From an uncultured Clostridia bacterium (GTDB taxonomy: Bacteria; Bacillota; Clostridia; Christensenellales; UBA1242), in the NCBI GenBank assembly GCA_930979925.1, contig CAKNIB010000002.1:1-46909 (forward strand): a stretch of DNA of 46,909 nt, given 5' to 3'. Position 1 is the first letter of the stretch; every line of letters begins with the position of its first letter. Below are positions 5,741-13,236 of the stretch, piece by piece. A program made the translations under genes and the position numbers. The notes under the pieces are model-generated. The model did no database searches, had not been told where the DNA came from, and worked only from the letters and a program-made list of their open reading frames with translations.

Positions 5741-8146
5741 CTATGCCACTTCCAGCTCGTCTATCGGCTTAATTCGCTCAGCGTAACTAGTTAATGCTGA
5801 TTTATAATCATCAACAGCTGACGATGGTACATATATATCAGCGCCATTACAATCCATAAATATATTAGAGCCATAATCACAATCAAATGGTGTTGCTTTT
5901 TCAAAAATAATATATTCTAAACTAGAAACACTGCTAAATGCTTGCGCTTCTATATTCTCAACACTTGCCGGAATAGTTATTGACTTTAAGTTTGTAAGTC
6001 TGTAAAAAGCAAGTGTTCTTAATATTTTTAGTCCTGATGGCAATTCTATATGTTCTATTGTGTCACAAAAAGAAAAAGCAGTTGCGCCTACCTCTGTAAC
6101 ACCTTCAGGAACCATATAGTATTTTTCGCTTTTCCCTGATGGATATTGAATTAACTTAGTAACATCTTTTGTAAATAGAACTCCATCAATACTTGTATAA
6201 TTGGGATTATTCTCATCAATATTTATAGTAACAAGATTATCGCAAAACCTAAATACAAAATTATTAATTTTAGTTACATTTGCTGATATATTTATTTCTA
6301 CCAAACTATCGCAATTTTCAAATGCACCTATCCCAATTTCAATAATACTATCTGGTATAATTACACCTTTTAATACTTTATCTTTAAATGCACCTATCCC
6401 AATTTTCTTAACTTGAAAATCATTGCCTTCACCATAAACATTCTTATTTACAGTCATTCTGGCGGGATATACAATATCAGCATTTTCTATAACCTCAAAC
6501 TCGCTAAAAATTGTATACGCATTATCATTACTGTCTATAATTTCAATAGGATAATCTATAATATTTGCAAATAAAAATTCTATTAGTAAATCCTGATCTG
6601 TAAATGTTTCTTCCTCGCTTATTACATCAATGATTGAGTAAGATGTAGGTATTGATATATTTTCGTCATCTCCATTGTAAGCTGTTATTGTCTCACCATC
6701 AAACTCATAATCAGTTACATTTGTTATATATGATGGCTCTTCTGGCTCCTCTGACTCTCCAGTTGATTCTGTAACTGATATATTTCCACCATCAATAATA
6801 TTATTGAGCCAAAGAATAGAAATTGTATAATCTTCATTAATACCAAATGTAAACTGTATGAGTGTATCGTCTATTGTTTCGTTAACAAAATACATATTTG
6901 AAGTAGATTTTGTATAACTTAGTTCCTGGTCTTCATAAGTTAGCACAATGCCGTCTTCATTTTCTGAAAGTGTAACTACGTACTCATCACGTGAGAACAT
7001 ATCAGTTTTAGTCAAGTTATACACCTTAGAATTAAGCGAGGTAATATATTTAACCTCTTCGCTTGATGTAATCTCTGAAGAATAGTTGTACTCATATTCC
7101 GCATGATTAAATTTAATATACCAGTCAAAATCGGTTAAAATAAATTCGTCTCCAAAGTAAGAATATACAGCCTTAAAATATGTATCACTCTCTATGCTTG
7201 GTAAAAGGTCAGGATAATTCTCTGAGATAAAACTCATAGGAATTACAATCTCTATTGAGCTATCTTTAACTGTTGTGAAATTAGTTAAAGGCTCGGTTAT
7301 ATCAAGAAGATTAGGTGAAGCATATGTCAGTAACTCAACGTTGTTAACTGTAGAACCTGTAATATCAATATAGCTGTTAAAAGCTAATGGAGTTGAAGTA
7401 TGATCAGTGGTCCGTATAGTTGCACTTGAGTTAACAGTATAAGTCTCGGTTTTCTCTTCGAATAATGCATACAACGTTGTATCTTGTGGAAATGTTGTAT
7501 TTTGTAGGTCAATAGTTGTTTCATTATCACTTGACCAACCTGTAAAGGTATAACCTATTAATGATGGGTCTGTTACGTCATAATGAAAAGTTTCGTCACT
7601 CTCTGCTACAATAACATCATATACGTTGTCTTTTACTTTAAAGGTTATAATACTTTTACCTGCAAAGTCGTATGAGGCTATAAGCTCCTCATAATATGTA
7701 ATCATGTTATTTAAGCTTGTAATTGTAGCATTAAGAGACTCTATCTGAGATTGAAGATTTGCAATAGTTGAAGAATATTCCTCAAGCAGTTCGTCTTTTG
7801 AGGCAATTGTAGAGTTTAACGTCTCTATCTGAGATTGATATTCTTCTACTTGTACAGTCAAACTTGATATAGTCTCATTTAGAGATGTTATAGTTGCCTC
7901 AAGCTCTGACTTGTCTCCAGTTAACCCGGTGATAGTTTCTTCTTGGCTTGCAACCAGACTCTCCAGGTCTTCAATATCAGATGTTAAATCTTTAACATTG
8001 TTTGTCAGCTCTTCTATTTGTTGTTTGTACGCGTCTATGTTTGCCTTATCGTTTTTCACGCTGTTATACTTAATGCCAAAGTATATGCCGGCTATACTAC
8101 CTGCAAACAGAAGAACTATCATTATATATCCTATTACTTTTTTCAT
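5741..8146 (-). CDS. Large exported coiled-coil, InlB-like and BspA-type LRR protein; candidate adsorption protein
   Basis: 801 residues. The N-terminal membrane helix (about 4-26) is followed by a long coiled coil to about residue 155, built from ETITSLNETISSL-like heptads. Then comes an InlB B-repeat-like module with the GYTFTGW signature, a middle region of beta-rich sequence, and from about residue 590 BspA-type LRR_5 repeats (IGIGAFKDKVLKGVIIPDS, IGIGAFENCDSLVEINI, AFSFCDTIEHIELP). This resembles host surface adhesins more than any phage tail protein. Sitting between the HExxH protein and a second exported protein in the filamentous-phage operon, it is the best candidate for the receptor-binding (pIII-like) protein. 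It could alternatively be a lysogenic-conversion adhesin. Confidence 0.85.
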   Translation of the reverse strand: MKKVIGYIMIVLLFAGSIAGIYFGIKYNSVKNDKANIDAYKQQIEELTNNVKDLTSDIEDLESLVASQEETITGLTGDKSELEATITSLNETISSLTVQVEEYQSQIETLNSTIASKDELLEEYSSTIANLQSQIESLNATITSLNNMITYYEELIASYDFAGKSIITFKVKDNVYDVIVAESDETFHYDVTDPSLIGYTFTGWSSDNETTIDLQNTTFPQDTTLYALFEEKTETYTVNSSATIRTTDHTSTPLAFNSYIDITGSTVNNVELLTYASPNLLDITEPLTNFTTVKDSSIEIVIPMSFISENYPDLLPSIESDTYFKAVYSYFGDEFILTDFDWYIKFNHAEYEYNYSSEITSSEEVKYITSLNSKVYNLTKTDMFSRDEYVVTLSENEDGIVLTYEDQELSYTKSTSNMYFVNETIDDTLIQFTFGINEDYTISILWLNNIIDGGNISVTESTGESEEPEEPSYITNVTDYEFDGETITAYNGDDENISIPTSYSIIDVISEEETFTDQDLLIEFLFANIIDYPIEIIDSNDNAYTIFSEFEVIENADIVYPARMTVNKNVYGEGNDFQVKKIGIGAFKDKVLKGVIIPDSIIEIGIGAFENCDSLVEINISANVTKINNFVFRFCDNLVTINIDENNPNYTSIDGVLFTKDVTKLIQYPSGKSEKYYMVPEGVTEVGATAFSFCDTIEHIELPSGLKILRTLAFYRLTNLKSITIPASVENIEAQAFSSVSSLEYIIFEKATPFDCDYGSNIFMDCNGADIYVPSSAVDDYKSALTSYAERIKPIDELEVA

Positions 8147-8155
8147 ATTTTCTCC

Positions 8156-9541
8156 TTATTCATCGTTAAAAACTTCAAATGGAGCTGTTATTACATACCA
8201 AACACCATTAGCTACGGCTTTAATTACATTCCAGGCAAAAGTAAATATCACAGGGAAGAAAGCTCCTAATAAACACAATATTACAAGTGCTAATATTAAC
8301 CATACCCACCACTTGATACTGATTGAAATAGATTGAGTATTATCAGGGATACCATCACCGGTAGTTTTGTTATCAACTACGCCGAGGTTATATGTCACAC
8401 CATTCGTCTCAAATGTAAGTCTTAATATCGAAACATCTGTAACGTGTGTACAGTGAGTCTCGGTTGTAGTTAACACAACATCTTTTGACCACTCTGTAGT
8501 AGTAAAACGTAGCACCCACTGCATACCTTCTAAGTCTTGCAAACCCTCGTCTGTAATTTTAGTGACGGAAGCCACATCTGCAATACCCATGTCATATATG
8601 TCTTCTCTACTCTCAGTTGCGAGGAATGTATCTATATCCTGGATCTCGTTCCACTCGTAAGTAAAATGTGAAAACAATATATCGCCCTCGACTACCACTC
8701 TTTCATCTGCATTAACTACTACATGATTGGGCTGGAGTTCACCAAATATATTACTTGTTCCAAGACCAATGCCCCACAATGAGGTCAATGATTGAGTTTG
8801 ATAATATACCTCTGCAGAGATAAGCTTGTCTATTTGGTAGTCAGTATTAAATGCTACAAAATGATTTTCAACTGTTGAAAAACTGCCTTGTCCTACTCCA
8901 GGAGCTATATCCTGCACATAGCTAAGCATACCTACATATTTATCGGTTATCTCAACTACCTCTGTATCAGTACTGGTATATTCTACCTGACCGTTGATTG
9001 TCTGTGCTATGAACACTCGAGCTACTGGATAAGCTACTTCACTAATGGTATTACCATTATCGTCTAGTAACTCGTTATCAATATTCTCGTCAAATGGACG
9101 GTAGATTGAAGATATGTCATAATATCTTGTAAGTTCGTCTCGAACTGTAAAATCATTTACTTTGTATTTAAAAAGTGTTTGATTTGAGTTTATGTAAGTT
9201 AATGTATAGTTGCGATAGAATAAATTGTCATCTACAGCAACTGATATGTTTATCGAAGAAGCAGTATGTGCTCCGTTTGGTTGATATGTATAGATAAATA
9301 ACTCTTTATCAGCGCTCTCGGCTATTTGGATAACATCTAAGCTATAATCATTACCTACTACTGGATACGCTGATATGTCAAAAGTCTCATCCTTCTGTAA
9401 ATCTTCCAAAACATCAGTATACTGCTTTTCTTCTGCATAAACATTAATTGTTGGAGGTAAAAAAGAAAAAAGGACAAGAAAAATACAAAGCAGATACATT
9501 ATCTTGAATATACAACCATGAACAACTTTATTTTTACCCAT
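8156..9541 (-). CDS. Secreted protein with C-terminal membrane anchor; candidate minor coat/adsorption protein
   Basis: 461 residues with an excellent ribosome site (AGGAGAGATAT before the ATG). A signal peptide (about 12-36, ending NVYAEE) precedes roughly 370 residues of beta-rich extracellular sequence, then a long hydrophobic C-terminal region, WWVWLILALVILCLLGAFF, and a short cytoplasmic tail. Signal peptide, extracellular domain and C-terminal anchor is the architecture of filamentous-phage pIII. Size matches that class. No sequence family recognised. The gene ends ten bases before the 801-residue exported protein, so both may sit at one virion tip. Confidence 0.75.
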   Translation of the reverse strand: MGKNKVVHGCIFKIMYLLCIFLVLFSFLPPTINVYAEEKQYTDVLEDLQKDETFDISAYPVVGNDYSLDVIQIAESADKELFIYTYQPNGAHTASSINISVAVDDNLFYRNYTLTYINSNQTLFKYKVNDFTVRDELTRYYDISSIYRPFDENIDNELLDDNGNTISEVAYPVARVFIAQTINGQVEYTSTDTEVVEITDKYVGMLSYVQDIAPGVGQGSFSTVENHFVAFNTDYQIDKLISAEVYYQTQSLTSLWGIGLGTSNIFGELQPNHVVVNADERVVVEGDILFSHFTYEWNEIQDIDTFLATESREDIYDMGIADVASVTKITDEGLQDLEGMQWVLRFTTTEWSKDVVLTTTETHCTHVTDVSILRLTFETNGVTYNLGVVDNKTTGDGIPDNTQSISISIKWWVWLILALVILCLLGAFFPVIFTFAWNVIKAVANGVWYVITAPFEVFNDE

Positions 9542-9592
9542 ATATCTCTCCTATTCTCTTATCCTTTTTTCTTAAGACTAATTTTTCATTTT

Positions 9593-9880
9593 TTAAGCGA
9601 CTATTTCAATGTCTGAATAGTCTTCTACTTGTTCCATATCAGTAAGATCGCCTTGGCCTGATAACTCGCCGTCAACTATATCGTCAGTCTCTTGGTCTTC
9701 AGTTGTATTGTCCTCTGGTGTCTCTTGGACCTCTTCTTCCTGAACCCATGATTTCCACTCGTCAACGAGAGGTCTATCATGTGCTGAGGCAAGTGACAAT
9801 GAAACTACCATAAAGATTAATGCAACGGCAAGTATAAACCCGGCTATCGCTTTAATTGCTGTCTTTGTCTTTTGACTCAT
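9593..9880 (-). CDS. Small single-TM protein with acidic tail; coat-protein candidate
   Basis: 95 residues. A hydrophobic helix (about 10-31, AIAGFILAVALIFMVVSLSLASA) could be a cleaved signal peptide (site after ASA) or a stable anchor; the remainder is very acidic (EEEVQETPEDNTTEDQETDD). Canonical major coat proteins have a signal, a short acidic segment, a TM helix and a basic C-terminus; here there is one hydrophobic stretch and no basic tail, so the match is only partial. It lies 50 bases upstream of the pIII-like gene, where coat genes usually sit. Confidence 0.6.
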   Translation of the reverse strand: MSQKTKTAIKAIAGFILAVALIFMVVSLSLASAHDRPLVDEWKSWVQEEEVQETPEDNTTEDQETDDIVDGELSGQGDLTDMEQVEDYSDIEIVA

Positions 9881-9895
9881 CTCAGTTCGCTCCTT

Positions 9896-10150
9896 TTATT
9901 TAGATTTTTTCTTTTTACAATTCGACTTGTATGCTTTTGCACTATCTGAACGAGCAGCTAAATACCCACTACGATAAGCTTTTTGCGTATCACTTAAACG
10001 AATAGCTTTACCTTGTCTATTTCGCTTTACTTGGCCATCATTTGTACCATGCACACCACGCTTAAGCTCTGCAGCATATTTACGCCCTTTCTCTGCTGGA
10101 TTTAATAGTGTAATTGTTTTGCCACTTTTACTCTTAACTCTTACAGCCAT
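9896..10150 (-). CDS. Small basic phage protein
   Basis: 84 residues, very basic (MAVRVKSKSGKTITLLNPAEKGRKYA to a CKKKKSK tail), no membrane helix. The segment LSDTQKAYRSGYLAARSDSAKAYK is helical. It overlaps the upstream gene by 17 bases, consistent with coupled translation in the late operon. Such small basic proteins in ssDNA phages often bind DNA, but that is inference. No family recognised with confidence. Confidence 0.65.
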   Translation of the reverse strand: MAVRVKSKSGKTITLLNPAEKGRKYAAELKRGVHGTNDGQVKRNRQGKAIRLSDTQKAYRSGYLAARSDSAKAYKSNCKKKKSK

Positions 10151-10370
10151 GTTCTCCCCCTTTTAACCCATCAGCTACACCTCTGTCGTAAGTTTCTATA
10201 ATATCCTTTCCTGATATCAACATCTCAGTCCACTCACCTCGACAAAAGTAATAGACATGATAGGTAAAATTAAATGTTTCTAAAACTTTTATTTTAGAAA
10301 TCAACTCCTCTATATCCATACATGGATAAAGTTTACTATTAGATACAATTACAAAGTTTTTATTTTCCAT
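10134..10370 (-). CDS. Small hypothetical phage protein
   Basis: 78 residues from the ATG at 10370 (MENKNFVIVSNSK), chosen because GGGGGAGAAG lies just before it; a longer reading from 10430 would run through the upstream gene. Contains MDIEELISKIKVLETF and YHVYYFCRGEW, then an ETYDRGVADGLKGG tail. The start overlaps the stop of the upstream gene by 11 bases. Function unknown. Confidence 0.6.
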   Translation of the reverse strand: MENKNFVIVSNSKLYPCMDIEELISKIKVLETFNFTYHVYYFCRGEWTEMLISGKDIIETYDRGVADGLKGGEHGCKS

Positions 10371-10587
10371 TTCTTCTCCCCCTTCTCTTCTTAAACTCAG
10401 GCGTGTTTTGATAAAGCAGTGCATACTCATAATTACCGTGTCGTTTCATTGCAGACTTAAGTAGTTTCTCATTGCCTGTCCTAGAAGCTCTCTTTAAACT
10501 TTCCTCACTACTGTGATACGCTCTTGCTAAGCTCTCGGGCGAATTTGTCCTGGCAAGCTTTTTATGTACTTTCTTAAAAAACGCCAT
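10360..10587 (-). CDS. First gene of the leftward phage operon, small basic protein
   Basis: 75 residues, basic and helical (MAFFKKVHKKLARTNSPESLARAYHSS to KKRRGRRNGK). It starts 45 bases downstream of the predicted leftward promoter, with an AAAGGAG ribosome site, and is the first product of the operon that continues to the assembly genes. No domain recognised; charge suggests nucleic-acid binding. Confidence 0.65.
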   Translation of the reverse strand: MAFFKKVHKKLARTNSPESLARAYHSSEESLKRASRTGNEKLLKSAMKRHGNYEYALLYQNTPEFKKRRGRRNGK

Positions 10588-10631
10588 CTGTATCTCCTTT
10601 TAAAATTACATAATTTGTAATTTATGGCTTT

Positions 10632-10736
10632 ATTATAACACATAAAATGTAATTATCCAAACATTTTTACACATTTTTGGTAATTTTTTATAAAAAATTT
10701 AATATTTATTGAAAAATTTGTGTAAAATGATACAAT
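10632..10736. promoter_or_regulatory. Divergent promoters and operators of the lysogeny switch
   Basis: Leftward promoter: TTGGAT (10660-10655) and TATAAT (10637-10632), 17-base spacer, reading into the phage operon. Rightward promoter: TTGAAA (10709-10714) and TACAAT (10731-10736), 16-base spacer, reading into the repressor gene. TGTGTAAAAATG occurs on the minus strand at 10673-10662 and TGTGTAAAATG on the plus strand at 10719-10729; this inverted pair flanks both promoters and is the likely binding site of the XRE repressor. Confidence 0.65.
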
Positions 10737-10755
10737 TATAAGCAAGGAGGACTTT

Positions 10756-11070
10756 ATGAACTTAAAAAAAATACGAAAATCAGCTAATTTAACACAATTA
10801 CAATTAGCAAAAGCACTTAATATATCTCAACAAAACCTCTGCAGATATGAAACAGGACAAAACGAACCTGATATTGAAACATTAAAAAAAATAGCTGATT
10901 ACTTTGATGTATCACTTGATTTTCTATGCGACAGACCTAGACCTTATGACCTACCGTCCACAGCAACTAAAGATCAAAAAGAGGCAATCAACATAATATT
11001 GCAACTTAATACCATAAACACGATTAAAGCAATATCATATTGTGCCGGGTTACTTGCTGGGCAAAATTAA
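10756..11070 (+). CDS. XRE-family phage repressor
   Basis: 104 residues. A helix-turn-helix of the Cro/C1 type fills residues 3-60: LKKIRKSANLTQLQLAKALNISQQNLCRYETGQNEPDIETLKKIADYF, followed by the common VSLDFLCDR linker. The remaining 35 residues form a small helical C-terminus with no peptidase domain, so induction by RecA-type self-cleavage is not expected. AAGGAGG precedes the ATG. Divergent to the phage operon across 168 bases containing inverted TGTGTAAAA repeats, it is most likely the repressor that keeps the operon silent and represses itself. Confidence 0.85.
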   Translation: MNLKKIRKSANLTQLQLAKALNISQQNLCRYETGQNEPDIETLKKIADYFDVSLDFLCDRPRPYDLPSTATKDQKEAINIILQLNTINTIKAISYCAGLLAGQN

Positions 11071-11130
11071 CTCGGCAATAAAAATCATAATTTCAAAACT
11101 AAATATAAAATTACAAACAAAGGAGAAATT

Positions 11131-11338
11131 ATGAATAAAAAAATCATTGAAACTTTTTTAAAATATAGCAAATCAACAAAGTAAACTTTTAGAACAAGCT
11201 ACAAACTGTAACATTGCAATAACAGAATTTTTAAAAGGTTTAATAAATTCTTCTGAAGAAGAAAATTATGTAAGAATAGAGTCAAAAGAACAAACAAAAA
11301 AGCCTACTCAAAATATCGAAAACGAAGGAGTAGGAACT
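11131..11338 (+). pseudogene. Small leader ORF upstream of integrase, reading frame broken
   Basis: AAAGGAG and an ATG at 11131 open a frame that stops after 17 codons (MNKKIIETFLKYSK). One frame over, starting at 11162 immediately after the T6A4 run, an open frame reads NIANQQSKLLEQATNCNIAITEFLKG and continues in phase without a stop into the integrase ATG. Joining both frames gives a plausible helical protein of about 69 residues. Either an indel in the homopolymer broke a small gene, or ribosomal slippage makes an N-terminally extended integrase. Confidence 0.5.
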
Positions 11339-12337
11339 ATGAAAAAGAATTGTTATCACAGAAAAGACGGAAGGTGGCAATATTCTAAACAAGAAAACGG
11401 AGTACTATATTATACTATTGCCAACACCTACCGAGAACTATTAGAAAAGATAAAACAAATCAAGCCTAGACAGATAAAACAAATTAAAAATATAAAAAAC
11501 AAAACTTTAACTTTTATTGAATACTACAAATTTTATATTATTAACTATATCAACACAAAACAAATCAAAAAACACTCAAAATATGTATGGACAATGTTAT
11601 TACAAAAATATATAGCACCAGCTTTTCAAAGATTACCACTTAAAAAAATAACACCAGAACATATACAAAGCTTTTTAAACAAAATCGAAAAAGAAAGAAC
11701 AAGAGAAATATTATATCAAAATATAATTAAAGTTTTAAGAAAAGCATATATCACAGGAAAAATAAAAAAAGATATAGCACTAGGAATTGAAAAACCACAA
11801 AAAGTAAATACACAAGTAAGACAACCACTAACACTAGAAGAGCAAGAAAAACTTATCAATTATGTTAAAGATACAAAATTATATGTTTTTGTTATGTTCT
11901 CACTAATTGTTGGGAGCAGGAGAGAAGAAACAATCAAATTTAATCTTCTGGAAGATTTAGACGAAGAAAAGCAAACAATACATATAAAAGGCACAAAAAC
12001 AAAAAATGCAGATAGATATGTTCATGTTACTAAAGAATTTATACAATTTTTAAAAACAAACATGAAAACAAATACATTTGATTTTAATATAAGCTACCCA
12101 ACACATGAGCTAGGAAAGATATTTCAACAGCTTAACATAAAAAACTGTTTACACGGCTTAAGACATACATGTTCGGCAAACCTATATTTTTTAAATGCCA
12201 AAGATAAATATAGGCAATTACAGCTCGGACATAGTAGCATAGTAACAACAAATAATATTTACACAAACATAAAGGAAAACATACCGCCGTCAAAACTCCG
12301 CTTATTGTATGGTGATTTATACCCTAGATTTGACTAA
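11339..12337 (+). CDS. int: Tyrosine recombinase (phage integrase)
   Basis: 332 residues. An N-terminal arm-binding and SAM-like core-binding region (about 55-150) precedes a catalytic domain with the expected residues: Arg194 in GSRREE, Lys222 in the beta-hairpin TKTKNADRYV, His272 and Arg275 in LHGLRHTCSAN, His298 in LGHSS and nucleophile Tyr308 in NNIYTN. It should integrate and excise the element at the tRNA-Lys 3' end 90 bases downstream. Ribosome site GAAGGAG lies 8 bases before the ATG. Codon use is strikingly A-rich compared with the leftward phage genes. Confidence 0.93.
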   Translation: MKKNCYHRKDGRWQYSKQENGVLYYTIANTYRELLEKIKQIKPRQIKQIKNIKNKTLTFIEYYKFYIINYINTKQIKKHSKYVWTMLLQKYIAPAFQRLPLKKITPEHIQSFLNKIEKERTREILYQNIIKVLRKAYITGKIKKDIALGIEKPQKVNTQVRQPLTLEEQEKLINYVKDTKLYVFVMFSLIVGSRREETIKFNLLEDLDEEKQTIHIKGTKTKNADRYVHVTKEFIQFLKTNMKTNTFDFNISYPTHELGKIFQQLNIKNCLHGLRHTCSANLYFLNAKDKYRQLQLGHSSIVTTNNIYTNIKENIPPSKLRLLYGDLYPRFD

Positions 12338-12380
12338 ACTTTTGACTAAACTTTTGATACAAAACAAAACACAAAATAAA

Positions 12381-12414
12381 AATAGGCACCATATCTAGTG
12401 ATATGATACCTATT
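12381..12414 (-). terminator. Terminator-like imperfect palindrome between tRNA-Lys and integrase
   Basis: A 15-bp inverted repeat with two C/A mismatches (12381-12395 with 12400-12414, loop TAGT). On the minus strand it is followed by TTTTATTTT, so it can terminate the leftward tRNA transcript; on the plus strand it follows integrase but lacks a T-tract. Confidence 0.6.
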
Positions 12415-12425
12415 AAAACTACTAA

Positions 12426-12501
12426 TGGTGGCCTACCCGGGATTCGAACCCGGGACCCCTTGATTAAAAGTCAAGTGCTCTACCGACTGAGCTAGTAGAC
12501 C
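12426..12501 (-). tRNA. tRNA-Lys(UUU)
   Basis: Complete cloverleaf with acceptor GGTCTAC/GTAGGCC, discriminator A and encoded CCA. The anticodon loop CTTTTAA gives UUU. It is the last gene of the tRNA cluster, separated by about 147 bases from tRNA-Gln. Its 3' end forms the right border of the prophage and is the likely attachment site; the functional gene is intact. Confidence 0.95.
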
Positions 12502-12648
12502 AAAATTTTATACTATTTTTGTGATGATGCCCTGCTGTTGACCGCTATTTTTATTTCCAAAGTGCTTATAAGAGTTTTTTACTTTGGATAGATTAAATTA
12601 CTATTCAATCTTTTTTATTGTAATAAATAGCAAGCTCTAAGCAAGTTT

Positions 12649-12723
12649 TGGCTGGGGTGGCAGGATTTGAACCTACGAATGCAAGAATCAAAATCTTGTG
12701 CCTTACCGCTTGGCGACACCCCA
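12649..12723 (-). tRNA. tRNA-Gln(UUG)
   Basis: Acceptor TGGGGTG/CACCCCA, discriminator G, encoded CCA; anticodon loop TTTTGAT gives UUG. A close paralogue of the adjacent tRNA-Gln(CUG), suggesting origin by duplication. Confidence 0.95.
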
Positions 12724-12740
12724 TCGTCGTCTTTATTTTG

Positions 12741-12816
12741 TGGCTGGGGTGGTAGGACTCGAACCTACGCAATGTTGGAATCAGAATCCAATGCCTTACC
12801 ACTTGGCGACACCCCA
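12741..12816 (-). tRNA. tRNA-Gln(CUG)
   Basis: Same acceptor as the neighbouring Gln tRNA, encoded CCA; anticodon loop TTCTGAT gives CUG. Lies 17 bases upstream of tRNA-Gln(UUG) in one transcript. Confidence 0.95.
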
Positions 12817-12831
12817 ATGGATAAATAAATA

Positions 12832-12908
12832 TGGGGTGGTCTAAGGGGGTCGAACCCTTGACCTCCAGAGCCACAATCTGGCGTTCTGCCAACTGAACTA
12901 AGACCACC
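12832..12908 (-). tRNA. tRNA-His(GUG)
   Basis: Eight-base-pair acceptor GGTGGTCT/AGACCACC, including the G-1:C73 pair that identifies bacterial tRNA-His, with encoded CCA. Anticodon loop TTGTGGC gives GUG. Confidence 0.95.
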
Positions 12909-12921
12909 ATAAAAAGTTATG

Positions 12922-12998
12922 TGGTGCTCCCAGAAGGATTCGAACCTTCGACCTTTGCCTTAGAAGGGCACTGCTCTATCCAGCTGAGCTATGGAAGC
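12922..12998 (-). tRNA. tRNA-Arg(UCU)
   Basis: Acceptor GCTTCCA/TGGGAGC, discriminator A, encoded CCA; anticodon loop CTTCTAA gives UCU. The anticodon stem has a mismatched top pair (G27-A43). Confidence 0.93.
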
Positions 12999-13001
12999 CC
13001 A

Positions 13002-13075
13002 TGGAGCAGGTGAAGGGAATCGGACCCTCGCAACCAGCTTGGAAGGCTAGTGTTCTACCACTGAACTACACCTGC
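13002..13075 (-). tRNA. tRNA-Gly(UCC)
   Basis: Acceptor GCAGGTG/CACCTGC, discriminator T, encoded CCA; anticodon loop CTTCCAA gives UCC. First tRNA after the cluster promoter, only three bases from tRNA-Arg. Confidence 0.95.
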
Positions 13076-13091
13076 ACATGTTGACTATAAG

Positions 13092-13120
13092 AGGATATCA
13101 CAACCTTGCCTAAATGTCAA
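13092..13120 (-). promoter_or_regulatory. Promoter of the tRNA cluster
   Basis: On the minus strand TTGACA (13120-13115), a 17-base spacer and TATCCT (13097-13092), placed 17 bases upstream of tRNA-Gly. It is the only strong promoter seen for the five or six leftward tRNA genes. Confidence 0.8.
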
Positions 13121-13236
13121 GAATTTTAGCAAAATTAAACAAATTTTTTTATCGTGACAGACTCTATAGTCAGAAAAAATATAATTTTACTGTTTTTTAT
13201 AAGAAAATCGCAAAATTTACAGCAATTTATCAAAAA

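Larger units (their letters stand above)
1..12425. mobile_element. Integrated filamentous-phage-like element with a CRESS-type replicon (left end outside window)
   Basis: The segment combines a Zot/pI-type ATPase, a run of short basic and single-TM proteins, two large exported proteins, a Rep with its own hairpin origin, an XRE repressor and a tyrosine integrase. Everything except the repressor and integrase is encoded leftward, as in filamentous phages where one strand is packaged. The right border abuts the 3' end of an intact tRNA-Lys gene and the integrase is the last gene before it, the usual layout for integration into a tRNA 3' end. The leftmost gene is still open at position 1, so the left border and second att copy are not visible. 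At more than 12 kb it is long for an inovirus. Element class is inferred from gene content; integration at the tRNA is inferred from layout. Confidence 0.85.

Noticed and set aside
12605..12910. 101-codon ORF on the minus strand
   Set aside because: It covers three tRNA genes and is an artefact of their sequence.
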